This document shows positions 23,010 through 30,537 of a DNA stretch of 64,000 nucleotides, one piece after another. The notes under the pieces are model-generated. The model was not told the DNA's origin. It did no database searches and saw only the letters and a program-made list of their open reading frames with translations. Within the stretch, counting starts at the first letter, position 1; every line of letters begins with the position of its first letter. Made by a program: the position numbers and the translations under genes. The stretch spans positions 263,194 to 327,193 of the forward strand of contig JAHQXD010000001.1 of assembly GCA_019449655.1 (NCBI GenBank), written 5' to 3'. Origin of the DNA: Ferrigenium straubiae. GTDB taxonomy: Bacteria; Pseudomonadota; Gammaproteobacteria; Burkholderiales; Gallionellaceae.

Positions 23010-23038
23010 CGGAGGTTCAAATCCTCTCGCCCCGACCA
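23010..23038 (+). other. 3' end of a tRNA-Pro gene (candidate attachment-site remnant)
   Basis: The 29 bases match the T-arm and acceptor 3' strand of a bacterial tRNA-Pro, ending in the encoded CCA (GGTTCAAATCC T-loop, then CGCCCCGACCA). The bases upstream do not continue as a tRNA body, so only the 3' piece is present. Such duplicated tRNA ends normally mark one edge of an integrated island. No integrase gene is adjacent within the window. Confidence 0.65.
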
Positions 23039-23382
23039 GTAATAAAATCAAGCGCATTACGCGATGTGTGCGCAATTTGAATTGCGACAGTTTTGATCGG
23101 CGCAGCTTTTCCCGCTTTTCCTTCCCTTCTCTGTTTGTTGGCAACATCGGCGCCGTTCGGCTCCTGCCTTGTCGCATGAACAGTCATTCCCCGCTCGTCT
23201 GCTGCTGAATTTTTCATGGGGCAAGCGCCCGAAATCGGTCATTCACCCACCAGAAATGATATTGGTCGCAGCGTGCGCTTAAAACCTTGCGCATCAAGAA
23301 AGTACAGTGGCATCATGCGCATCTGTGCCTTTAAAATGCCGGGCAGGTGAGGGAACGGGGAACATAACGAACGCACAATGCG
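23039..23382. other. Intergenic, no supported gene
   Basis: A 344-base stretch between the tRNA scar and the next gene. Short open frames exist on both strands but lack ribosome-binding sites and recognisable motifs. It probably holds the promoter of the 23383 operon, though I could not pick convincing -35/-10 boxes. Confidence 0.4.
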
Positions 23383-25218
23383 ATGCATATGACGCTCGAA
23401 GAAGAGAGGCGCAAGCTCCACGACGGCACCTTCCTGCTGGGCAGGTTTCGCAGGCTGTCTGCCATCCGCGAATTGACGGCGTCATCCGACCCGGCATCGG
23501 CAGTTGTTCTTGCCGAAGCGCTGATCCGGGGGCATCCCGATACCGCGCGGATCGACGCCGCCCTGCGGCAACTTTCAGCCGAGCGTGACACTGCCAAGGT
23601 GCGGGCTCTGTGGGAGCTTTGGGCGCAGGTGCCGAATGCGCCGGTCGCATCCATTCTCGTGCATCTGGGCTGGCCATCGGATAGGGGCGTGCAGGCAGAA
23701 ACAGTACGCGACATCCTCGCTGCAGCGCATCAAGACGCAGCCCCGGAAATACTGAGAGCAGTGGCGGTTTTCGCGCGCAGCCTGCCGCTGGCGGAGGATC
23801 AAATCAATGATGTCCTCTGCGGCGCATGGGTGCGTTCGCGATCGGTTGAGCTGGGACAACTCATCGTCGAGCAGGGAAGGCAGCCCGGCACGCCGGCCGC
23901 GGCAATTGCGCTGGCCCAGGCGCTCGACAGCAATCATCCCGATGCCGCGCGGATCGACGCCGTTCTGCGGCAGCTTACAGCCGAACACGACACCGGCAAG
24001 GTGTTGGCTTTGTGGGGGCACTGGGCGCAGGCACCCACCGTGCGAGTCGCGGCCATTCTCGCGCATCTGGGCTGGCCGCCGAGTTGTGCGGCGCAGGCCA
24101 GAACAACGCGCGACATTCTCGCTGCGGCACATCAAGATGCAGCCCCGGAAATTCTGCAAGCGGTCACCCTCTTCGCACGCAGCCTGACGGTGACGGATGA
24201 GGAAATCAACGACGCCATCTACGCCGCGTGGGTGCGTTCCCAATCGGGTGATCTGGAACAACTCATCACCGAGCAGGAAAGACAGCCCGGCAACCCCGTG
24301 CTGGAAGCGCTGCATGCGCTGGTGGCGGGCAGGCTGCAGCGCTATGCAGCGCTGCACGACGAGAGCGGCCATTTGCTGATCCAGTCCTATGCGATGGCGC
24401 CCGAGCCGCTGCGCGAACGGCTCGCACGCGCGGTCGCCGCGAGCCACGACCGCCGCATCAAGGCCGCCTACCGCGAAGCACTGGCCGGCAGCGGTGCCGA
24501 CGCGACCCGCAGCGTCGATAACCTCAGGCTGGTTGCCGACGAAGACGGCCTCTTCGAGTCCTGCCGCTCCCTCAGACTGATGCAGGTTCTCGATCTCTGC
24601 GAACGCTGGTCAGACATTGCCGCACGCCCCGGCGGCGTCAGCCAGCGTGCCGCCGTCGACCGCGCAGTAGCCGCCTACCGGCGCCTGAAAGGAATAAAGG
24701 CGGAGAGCGGCCCTGCGCTTCCCCCCGGTATGTTGGATATCTTCGACGGGTGGCGCGTGCAGGAGCCCGACGATGCCCAGCTGCGCAGCGACCTCGAGGC
24801 CGACGATCCCTTCGTCAAGGCGCGTGGCCTCTATCTCGGCTACAAGCGTGGCATCGCCGATGCGTCGCGAATCGCCGCTGCGGCAGCGAGTGCGCATTGG
24901 CCCGAGCGGCTGATCGCGCGGCTCGTCGATCTGGCATTCTGCGCACAGCCCGGCGAGGATCACGTATTCTGGGCCTCGGCATTTGCCTGTGATGCTGCGC
25001 TGCTCAATGCGCCGGTGGGCGGCACGCCCGAGGAGTATGCACGCCACACCGCGCTGCTCGCGGCCGGTAAGCTGGATGTGCGCAACCTCGGATTGCTGGA
25101 AATCCTGTGCGCATTCCAGGAAGTTTTTGTCGGCGCCGGCATTACGGTGGATACGGGCGCCGAGGCTACCGATCACCACGCCATCGAAGTCGAGGATGCT
25201 CCCGATGAAGTATTCTGA
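23383..25218 (+). CDS. Helical-repeat hypothetical protein, first gene of Hsp70/AAA cluster
   Basis: 611 residues, no signal peptide or membrane segment. The N-terminal half holds two copies of a repeat of about 134 residues (first copy from ALIRGHPDTARIDAALRQL, second from ALDSNHPDAARIDAVLRQL), each with RDILAAAHQDAAPEIL. The pattern resembles an alpha-solenoid such as HEAT. The C-terminal half is also helical, with an acidic tail. I do not recognise a named family. The start at 23383 lacks a strong ribosome-binding site, and a second ATG follows two codons later. The GrpE-like gene begins 67 bases downstream on the same strand, so this is probably the adaptor or scaffold of that chaperone set. 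Confidence 0.7.
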   Translation: MHMTLEEERRKLHDGTFLLGRFRRLSAIRELTASSDPASAVVLAEALIRGHPDTARIDAALRQLSAERDTAKVRALWELWAQVPNAPVASILVHLGWPSDRGVQAETVRDILAAAHQDAAPEILRAVAVFARSLPLAEDQINDVLCGAWVRSRSVELGQLIVEQGRQPGTPAAAIALAQALDSNHPDAARIDAVLRQLTAEHDTGKVLALWGHWAQAPTVRVAAILAHLGWPPSCAAQARTTRDILAAAHQDAAPEILQAVTLFARSLTVTDEEINDAIYAAWVRSQSGDLEQLITEQERQPGNPVLEALHALVAGRLQRYAALHDESGHLLIQSYAMAPEPLRERLARAVAASHDRRIKAAYREALAGSGADATRSVDNLRLVADEDGLFESCRSLRLMQVLDLCERWSDIAARPGGVSQRAAVDRAVAAYRRLKGIKAESGPALPPGMLDIFDGWRVQEPDDAQLRSDLEADDPFVKARGLYLGYKRGIADASRIAAAAASAHWPERLIARLVDLAFCAQPGEDHVFWASAFACDAALLNAPVGGTPEEYARHTALLAAGKLDVRNLGLLEILCAFQEVFVGAGITVDTGAEATDHHAIEVEDAPDEVF

Positions 25219-25285
25219 GAAGAATTTTCAAGATGTCTGAACTTCTTGTTGGCGGTCTATCGAAAGGAACAATGGGAATCCGATC

Positions 25286-25819
25286 ATGACAGCGCAACCA
25301 AATAATTTCATGTCCCGCCTCCGCGCCGCGTTGGGCGCGTTGGCGGGAAGCGCCCCGGAAGATATGCGCAACCGCGTCGCGTCGCTGGAGCTCGATCTGC
25401 GTCAGAAGGACGGCGAGATCGCCGCGCTGCGCGAAGAATACGAGCGGCTGCGCGAGCAGGGCATACGCGAGCGCGACAGCGCGGCGAGCGCCGGATTCGA
25501 TGCGCTGGCGCGGCGCCTCGCACCGCTGCTGGCTCAGCTTACGACTATGGAATCGCTGGCGGGCGGGGAGCGTGCGCCGCGTCTCAAAGACGTGTTCAGG
25601 CTGTTCGGCATGCTGGAAAAGGTGCTGGCCGAGGAGGGGCTCGCGCGCATCGGTGCGGTGGGCGAAGAGGCCGCCTTCGATGCGCGCTGGCATCAGCGCA
25701 TCGGCGGCGCCGAGGTCGATGACGGTGACAGGATCAGGGTGCGCTTCGTCGGCTACCGCATGGGCGAGAACGTGCTGCTCAAAGCCATGGCCAGCCGCGC
25801 AGGCGAGGAAACAAGATGA
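25286..25819 (+). CDS. GrpE-like nucleotide exchange factor
   Basis: 177 residues. The N-terminal half is a charged coiled coil (LELDLRQKDGEIAALREEYERLREQ, residues about 35-60). The C-terminal half matches the GrpE beta domain: FGMLEKVLAEEGL, then EEAAFDARWHQRIGG (FDP..H in GrpE) and RVRFVGYRMGENVLLKA (compare the VxxGYxLxGRVLRPA end of GrpE). The stop overlaps the start of the Hsp70-like gene in an ATGA, so they are translationally coupled. It is probably the dedicated ADP-release factor of that divergent Hsp70 rather than the housekeeping GrpE, which usually sits by dnaK-dnaJ. Confidence 0.75.
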   Translation: MTAQPNNFMSRLRAALGALAGSAPEDMRNRVASLELDLRQKDGEIAALREEYERLREQGIRERDSAASAGFDALARRLAPLLAQLTTMESLAGGERAPRLKDVFRLFGMLEKVLAEEGLARIGAVGEEAAFDARWHQRIGGAEVDDGDRIRVRFVGYRMGENVLLKAMASRAGEETR

Positions 25820-27438
25820 CGCTGGCGCTGGATTTCGGCACCTGCAACACCGTGCTGGTACGCTGGAACCCAGCCACGCGCCGCGCCGAAACCCTGCGCC
25901 TGGACGGGCTGACCAAGACCTACCGCTACCGGCTGCCGGGAGAGAACTCTGTGCAGGAATCGGCCGTAATCCCGTCGCTCGCGCACTACGGCGAAAGCCA
26001 TACGCTACGCACCGGCGCCGAGGTGGAAAACGCCGGGCTTGCGAGCCATCGCGGCACCTTCAGTAAGTTCAAGCTCGACATCCTGCGCGACAACAACCGC
26101 GCACGCCGCATCCACGGCGACCTCATCACCCCGCGCCAGGCCGGCGAGGACCTGATCGGCCAGATCCTGATGTCCGCCGCAAACCACGCCGGCGAAGACC
26201 TCGTGGTCACGCTGCCGGTGGAGGCCTACGACAAGTATGCCGACTGGCTGCAGGACGCCGTGCTGAAGAGCTATCACGGCACGGTGCGCATGCTCGACGA
26301 AGCCACCGCCTGCATCCTCGGTTACGGCGAGCACGTGCGCGAAGGCCAGGTCTACGTGGTGTTCGATTTCGGCGGCGGCACGCTGGACGTGTCGGTGGTG
26401 AAGACGCGCGACATGGGCGCGGGGGAGACGCAATTGTGCGACGTGCTCGGGCGCGCCGGGGAGGAGATCGGCGGTGCGCTGGTGGACCAGTGGCTGCTGC
26501 GCCGGATGCAGGAGGCCAAACAGCTTACCGAAGATGATCTGGCGGACGTCGGCGTCGCCCTGCTGCATGCGGTGGAAGATGCCAAGATACGCCTCTCGGG
26601 CGGCGAAGAGCGCGTCGAGATCGAGCAGTTCAACGACATCACCGGCCGCCTCATCGGCCACGCCTTTACCGTCACTGAATTGCGCGAGTTGCTTGAACGG
26701 CCGCGTCCCGAATTGCGGGGTGTGAGCCTTTATGGGCTGGTGGTGCGCACGCTGGATCGCGCGCTGGAAACTGCGAGGAAATACGGCACGGAAAAATCGC
26801 AGGTGCGCGCAGTCTTCCTCGCCGGAGGCTCCAGCCTGCTGCTGGGCATCGCGCAGCGCGTGCGCGAGCAGTTCGGCGGCTGTCCGGTGCATTGCGAATC
26901 CCCGTTCGAGGCCGTTGCGCGCGGCGCGTGCCGCTATGCCGGCGAAGACCTCAACCAGAAGCTGGTGCATGACTACTGCCTGCGCAGCTGGGACCGCGAA
27001 GCGAAGGATTACGTGCTGGTGCCGGTGGTGCCGAAGGGAACCGCCTATCCGACCGAGGGCACGGTGAGCAACAAATTCATCAATGCCGCCTGCGAGGGGG
27101 CGACCAGGCTCGGCCTCGTGGTGACCGAGCGTTCCGTGATGGTGCGCCCGGAAACGGTTTACGAGATCGAAGGCGGCAGCCTCAGGCCGGTGCAGGTGCT
27201 GCGCCGCGAAGACATCGCGCTGCGCCAGATGAATCCCGGCGACTCGGAATTCATCCACGCCGACCCGCCCTGCACCCTCGGCGAGAAGCGCTTCGTCGCG
27301 GGCTTCGGCATCGATGCCAACAAGCGCCTCACGCTGTCGCTGAAGGACCTGCACCCGGACAGCCGTTCGTATGTGCAGCTGTCCAGCGGCGAGAAGATGG
27401 AGCTGCCGGTGAAGAACATGCCGTTCGTGAAACTCTAA
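25816..27438 (+). CDS. Divergent Hsp70 (DnaK-like) chaperone
   Basis: 540 residues, shorter than DnaK (about 640). The nucleotide-binding domain is clear: phosphate-1 LALDFGTCNTVL at the N-terminus, ATACILGYG, phosphate-2 VFDFGGGTLDVSVV around residues 178-191, and the adenosine motif VFLAGGSSLLLGIAQRV (about 334-350). A shortened beta-rich substrate region follows (SLRPVQVLRREDIALRQ), but the EEVD-like tail and long lid of DnaK are absent. It overlaps the GrpE-like gene by 4 bases. The context with AAA ATPase, radical SAM and ferredoxin genes suggests a specialised client. Confidence 0.88.
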   Translation: MTLALDFGTCNTVLVRWNPATRRAETLRLDGLTKTYRYRLPGENSVQESAVIPSLAHYGESHTLRTGAEVENAGLASHRGTFSKFKLDILRDNNRARRIHGDLITPRQAGEDLIGQILMSAANHAGEDLVVTLPVEAYDKYADWLQDAVLKSYHGTVRMLDEATACILGYGEHVREGQVYVVFDFGGGTLDVSVVKTRDMGAGETQLCDVLGRAGEEIGGALVDQWLLRRMQEAKQLTEDDLADVGVALLHAVEDAKIRLSGGEERVEIEQFNDITGRLIGHAFTVTELRELLERPRPELRGVSLYGLVVRTLDRALETARKYGTEKSQVRAVFLAGGSSLLLGIAQRVREQFGGCPVHCESPFEAVARGACRYAGEDLNQKLVHDYCLRSWDREAKDYVLVPVVPKGTAYPTEGTVSNKFINAACEGATRLGLVVTERSVMVRPETVYEIEGGSLRPVQVLRREDIALRQMNPGDSEFIHADPPCTLGEKRFVAGFGIDANKRLTLSLKDLHPDSRSYVQLSSGEKMELPVKNMPFVKL

Positions 27439-27459
27439 GCGACGATGAATTCCATATTT

Positions 27460-27602
27460 GAACCACGAAGAACACGAAGGCCACGAAGAAGAACAATGGG
27501 CTATCTACAAAATTGGTTTCACCTTATGGGTAATCTTCCAATATCAAGCAATTCCCTGAGAAATCTTCGTGATCTCTGTGTCCTTCGTGGTGAAGTGAGT
27601 TT
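27460..27602. repeat. Inverted 'CCACGAAGAACACGAAGG' repeat pair
   Basis: AACCACGAAGAACACGAAGG followed by CCACGAAGAAG (27461-27492), with the imperfect inverse CTTCGTGATCTCTGTGTCC then TTCGTGGTGAAG (about 27564-27597), fills the gap between the Hsp70 and radical SAM genes. The same type of repeat is common in environmental proteobacterial genomes. It may form a long cruciform; no gene is encoded. Confidence 0.55.
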
Positions 27603-27608
27603 CTTGTA

Positions 27609-28232
27609 ATGAGCAAACCATCCACCCTCAGGCTCGCCGCATTCCTGCCGCACTCGCGCGCCAACGGCCCCGGCCTGCGCTCGGTGCTGTGGGTGCATGG
27701 CTGCGCGCTACGCTGCGAAGGCTGCTTCAACCCGGACTTCCAGCCTTTCGCGGGCGGTTACGAATCTACGGTGGACGAGGCGGTCGCGCTGCTGCTGGCA
27801 CAAGCGGATACCGAGGGCGTGAGCTTTTCGGGTGGCGAGCCCTTCGCGCAGGCCGCGGCGCTGGCCGAGGTGGCGGAGGCGGTGCGCGCCGTCGGCAAGG
27901 GAGTGATGGTCTTCACCGGCTACGAGGCCGCGACCCTGCGCACAAGCCGCAACCCCGGCGTGCGGCGGCTGCTTGCCGCCGCCGACCTGCTCGCGGCGGG
28001 CCCCTACCGGCGCGACCTGCCGCAGCACCACCCGCTGCTTGCGAGCAGCAACCAGGAACTGCTGTACTTGACCGAACGCTACCGCGGCGTAGAGTTAGGG
28101 CCGCGCCGCAGCGAATTCCGTATCGGCGTAGATGGCAGCGTGTCGGTGACGGGATTCCCGGTTGATGTAGATGTTGTAGGTCGGCCTTCAGGCCGACATG
28201 TCGGGCTCAAGCCCGACCTACGGGAGCCATGA
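27609..28232 (+). CDS. Radical SAM activating-enzyme-like protein
   Basis: 207 residues. The [4Fe-4S] binding motif CALRCEGC gives C32, C36 and C39 (CX3CX2C), within HGCALRCEGCFNPDFQPF, very like NrdG and pyruvate formate-lyase activases (GCxxxCxxCFNP). The SAM-binding GGEP motif follows (SFSGGEPFAQ). The size fits the small activase subfamily. No glycyl radical enzyme is nearby, so the target is unknown; it may modify a component of the chaperone/AAA set. The last 18 codons (from 28176) lie in a palindromic repeat, so the natural C-terminus was probably altered. The start lacks a strong ribosome-binding site. Confidence 0.8.
   Translation: MSKPSTLRLAAFLPHSRANGPGLRSVLWVHGCALRCEGCFNPDFQPFAGGYESTVDEAVALLLAQADTEGVSFSGGEPFAQAAALAEVAEAVRAVGKGVMVFTGYEAATLRTSRNPGVRRLLAAADLLAAGPYRRDLPQHHPLLASSNQELLYLTERYRGVELGPRRSEFRIGVDGSVSVTGFPVDVDVVGRPSGRHVGLKPDLREP
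28176..28221. repeat. 'GTAGGTCGG' palindromic repeat overlapping a gene 3' end
   Basis: GTAGGTCGG (28176-28184) is the inverse of CCGACCTAC (28213-28221), with a second nested pair inside (GGCC...GGCC and GGGC...GCCC). The repeat encodes the last 18 residues of the radical SAM protein, apart from its final few bases. Confidence 0.75.
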
Positions 28233-28299
28233 CAAGTTTTAATGATTCCAGAGACGCCACTAGACGGAGTTGGAATTACACGATAACCAGGAGCCGCAC

Positions 28300-29913
28300 A
28301 TGTCCTTTCAAGACGAACTGAAACTGCATTTCGACGCGCGCATCGCGGTGGTCAACGTGGTCACCAGCGAAGAGGGGCGGGTGCTGCGCGAACTCATGGA
28401 GCTGTCCGGACGTCCCGGCTGGCCCGAGGGCGAGGGGCTCTATACCTGGGACATCGGCGACCAGTTCGTCTGCCTCAGGCGCGCGAAAGAGCCGTTTGAC
28501 GACAAGCGCGAGGCCACGGCCGACACCATCCTGCGCATGATCCGCGACTACAGGGGCAGCGCGACCTTCGTGCTCAAGGATTTCCACCAGATATGGGAAG
28601 CCAAGCGCGGCGCGCTGCGCAGCCTGCGCAACCTCGCGGCGCAACTGCCGGAAATTCAGCCACGCAAGAACATCGTCATCATCACACCTGAATACTGCCT
28701 GCCGCTGGAGCTCAAGCACGACGTGCCGGTGCTGGAGCTCGCCAAGCCCAACGCCGAGGAGATGGACGCGCTGCTGGAGCGCACCGCCGGCGCGAGCGGC
28801 GCGCTTGAACAGGTCGAGCCGTCGCTGCGCATCAAGCTGGTGGAGGCCGCGCTCGGACTGACCAGCACCCAGGCCGAGCGCGTGTTCCGCAAGGCCGTGG
28901 TGACGGCGAGCCGGGGCCGTTCCGGCGCACGTCTGGACGAGCGCTGCGCCGACCTCATCACCGAGGAGAAGTGCGCGATCATCCGCGAGAGCGGCATGCT
29001 GGAACTCTATCCCTATGTGGAGAACGCCGACCGCATCGGCGGCCTGGACGAACTCAAGGACTGGCTGGAATTGCGCCGCATGGCTTTCTCCGAAGAGGCG
29101 CGCAACTATGGCCTGTCGAAGCCGCGCGGCGTCGCGCTGATCGGCATTCCCGGCACCGGCAAGAGCCTGACCGCCAAGGTCGCGGCGGGCATGTGGGCGC
29201 AGCCGCTGCTGCGCCTCGATATGGGCGCGGTGTTCGGCGGCCTGCTGGGCGCGTCGGAAAAGAACATGCGCGAAGCGATGGAGATCGCCGAGGTGATCGC
29301 GCCTTGCGTGCTGTGGGTGGACGAGATCGAGAAGGCCTTTGCCGGCTCGATAGGAGACAGCGGCACCGCCGCACGCGTGCTCGCCACCTTCCTGACCTGG
29401 ATGCAGGAGAAGCAGGCTCCGGTGTCGGTATTCGCGACCGCCAACAACATCCGGCACCTGCCGACCGAGTTTTTGCGCAAGGGACGTTTCGACGAAGTGT
29501 TCTTTCTCGACCTGCCCACCCTCACCGAGCGCGAAGAAATCCTGGAGGTGCTGCTCCGGCAGAACCGCATCACCGACATCCGCAACAAGTTCGACCTGTC
29601 GCACGTCGCGAAAGCAACCGAGGGCTTCGTCGGGGCGGAACTGGAGGCGGTGGTCAACGCCGCGCAGTTCCCGGCCTTCATCGACGGCGGGCGCGAGGTC
29701 GAGACCGCCGATCTGCTCGCTGCCGCCGCCACCATGGTGCCGCTCGCCAAATCGCACCGCGAGCATATCGAGGAACTGCGCAAGCTGGTCATCTTCGGCC
29801 AGGCGCGCAACGCATCGCGCAGCGCGAAAACCGAGGAGGTCAATATCGAGAAGCTGGACGACAATCGCGCCCCCGGCGAGCCGCGCAGGGTGGAACGCAA
29901 GATGGACCTGTAG
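28300..29913 (+). CDS. Ycf46-like AAA ATPase
   Basis: 537 residues from the ATG at 28300, which has AGGAG eight bases upstream; an in-frame ATG at 28270 lacks one. The N-terminal 260 residues form the degenerate domain seen in this family (VVNVVTSEEGRVL and FVLKDFHQIWE). The AAA core has Walker A GIPGTGKSLTAK (about residue 282), Walker B VLWVDEIEKAF (about 337), a sensor-1 asparagine (ATANNI) and arginine finger FLRKGRFDE (about 393). This is the layout of cyanobacterial/plastid Ycf46. Two relatives lie at 40542 and 44318. It is preceded by the radical SAM gene and followed by a ferredoxin gene. Confidence 0.87.
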   Translation: MSFQDELKLHFDARIAVVNVVTSEEGRVLRELMELSGRPGWPEGEGLYTWDIGDQFVCLRRAKEPFDDKREATADTILRMIRDYRGSATFVLKDFHQIWEAKRGALRSLRNLAAQLPEIQPRKNIVIITPEYCLPLELKHDVPVLELAKPNAEEMDALLERTAGASGALEQVEPSLRIKLVEAALGLTSTQAERVFRKAVVTASRGRSGARLDERCADLITEEKCAIIRESGMLELYPYVENADRIGGLDELKDWLELRRMAFSEEARNYGLSKPRGVALIGIPGTGKSLTAKVAAGMWAQPLLRLDMGAVFGGLLGASEKNMREAMEIAEVIAPCVLWVDEIEKAFAGSIGDSGTAARVLATFLTWMQEKQAPVSVFATANNIRHLPTEFLRKGRFDEVFFLDLPTLTEREEILEVLLRQNRITDIRNKFDLSHVAKATEGFVGAELEAVVNAAQFPAFIDGGREVETADLLAAAATMVPLAKSHREHIEELRKLVIFGQARNASRSAKTEEVNIEKLDDNRAPGEPRRVERKMDL

Positions 29914-30023
29914 GGCGGAAAAATGCAGCGCGCTTGTCAAGAACAGGGATTCCTCCCTTACAATGGCGGCCCCTCCGGCATGGATGAAACCGGAACCAAT
30001 AATAGATTAACCAGGAGACAGGA

Positions 30024-30347
30024 ATGGGCAAGCCAAAAAAACACGTATTCATCTGCACGCAATCCCGCCCGGAGGATCATCCGCGCGGTTCATGCGCGGC
30101 GAAAGGCAGCGGGGCCGTGTTGCAGGAGTTCATGCAGCAGTTTGAAAAGAGACAGTTGTGGGGGCGCTATGCGGTAGCCGGCACCAGTTGCCTCGGCACC
30201 TGCGGCACCGGCCCCAGCGTGCTGGTCTATCCGGAAGGCGTGATGTACGGTGGCGTAAAACCGGAAGACGTGAACGCCATCATCGAGGAGCACCTGCTCG
30301 GCGACAAGCCCGTGGAAAGGCTGAAATTGCCTGACGTGATCTGGTGA
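30024..30347 (+). CDS. Thioredoxin-like [2Fe-2S] ferredoxin
   Basis: 107 residues with four cysteines spaced as in thioredoxin-like [2Fe-2S] ferredoxins: C11, C24, C56 and C60 (CX12C ... CX3C), in FICTQSRPEDHPRGSC and SCLGTCGTGPSVLVYPE. The ribosome-binding site is AGGAGACAGG before the ATG. It follows the AAA ATPase gene by about 110 bases on the same strand, so it may be the electron carrier of this cluster, for example for the radical SAM protein, although these ferredoxins also occur alone. Confidence 0.87.
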   Translation: MGKPKKHVFICTQSRPEDHPRGSCAAKGSGAVLQEFMQQFEKRQLWGRYAVAGTSCLGTCGTGPSVLVYPEGVMYGGVKPEDVNAIIEEHLLGDKPVERLKLPDVIW

Positions 30348-30436
30348 AAACAGTCGTTAGACGCTAGTCGCTAGTTAGCCATGGATGGTTATTCAACTGA
30401 CGATTGGCGGCTATTGATTCGGCATGAATATAAATC

Positions 30437-30468
30437 ACGTTCGCCCTGAGGTATCGAAGGGGGAACGT
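30437..30468. repeat. Small palindromic repeat (ACGTTCGCCCTGAGGTATCG type)
   Basis: ACGTTCGCCC ... GGGGGAACGT forms an inverted repeat across 32 bases in the gap before the diguanylate cyclase gene. It is related to the dispersed CAGGCTCAG-type repeats at 1055 and 50757. Confidence 0.5.
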
Positions 30469-30537
30469 CACAAAACAAGGGGCCACTTCGGAAAGCAGCT
30501 CCTAAAGAACCGGATTGGGTAGCCGATAACGCAGGAA

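Noticed and set aside
22981..23038. Full tRNA gene
   Set aside because: Only the T-arm and acceptor end match; the anticodon and D arms are absent upstream.
26005..27354. Long minus-strand frame opposite the Hsp70-like gene
   Set aside because: Lies completely over a clear Hsp70 gene, has no motifs, and has antisense codon bias.
28276..29940. Long minus-strand frame opposite the first AAA gene
   Set aside because: Shadow of a well-supported AAA gene with no recognisable product.
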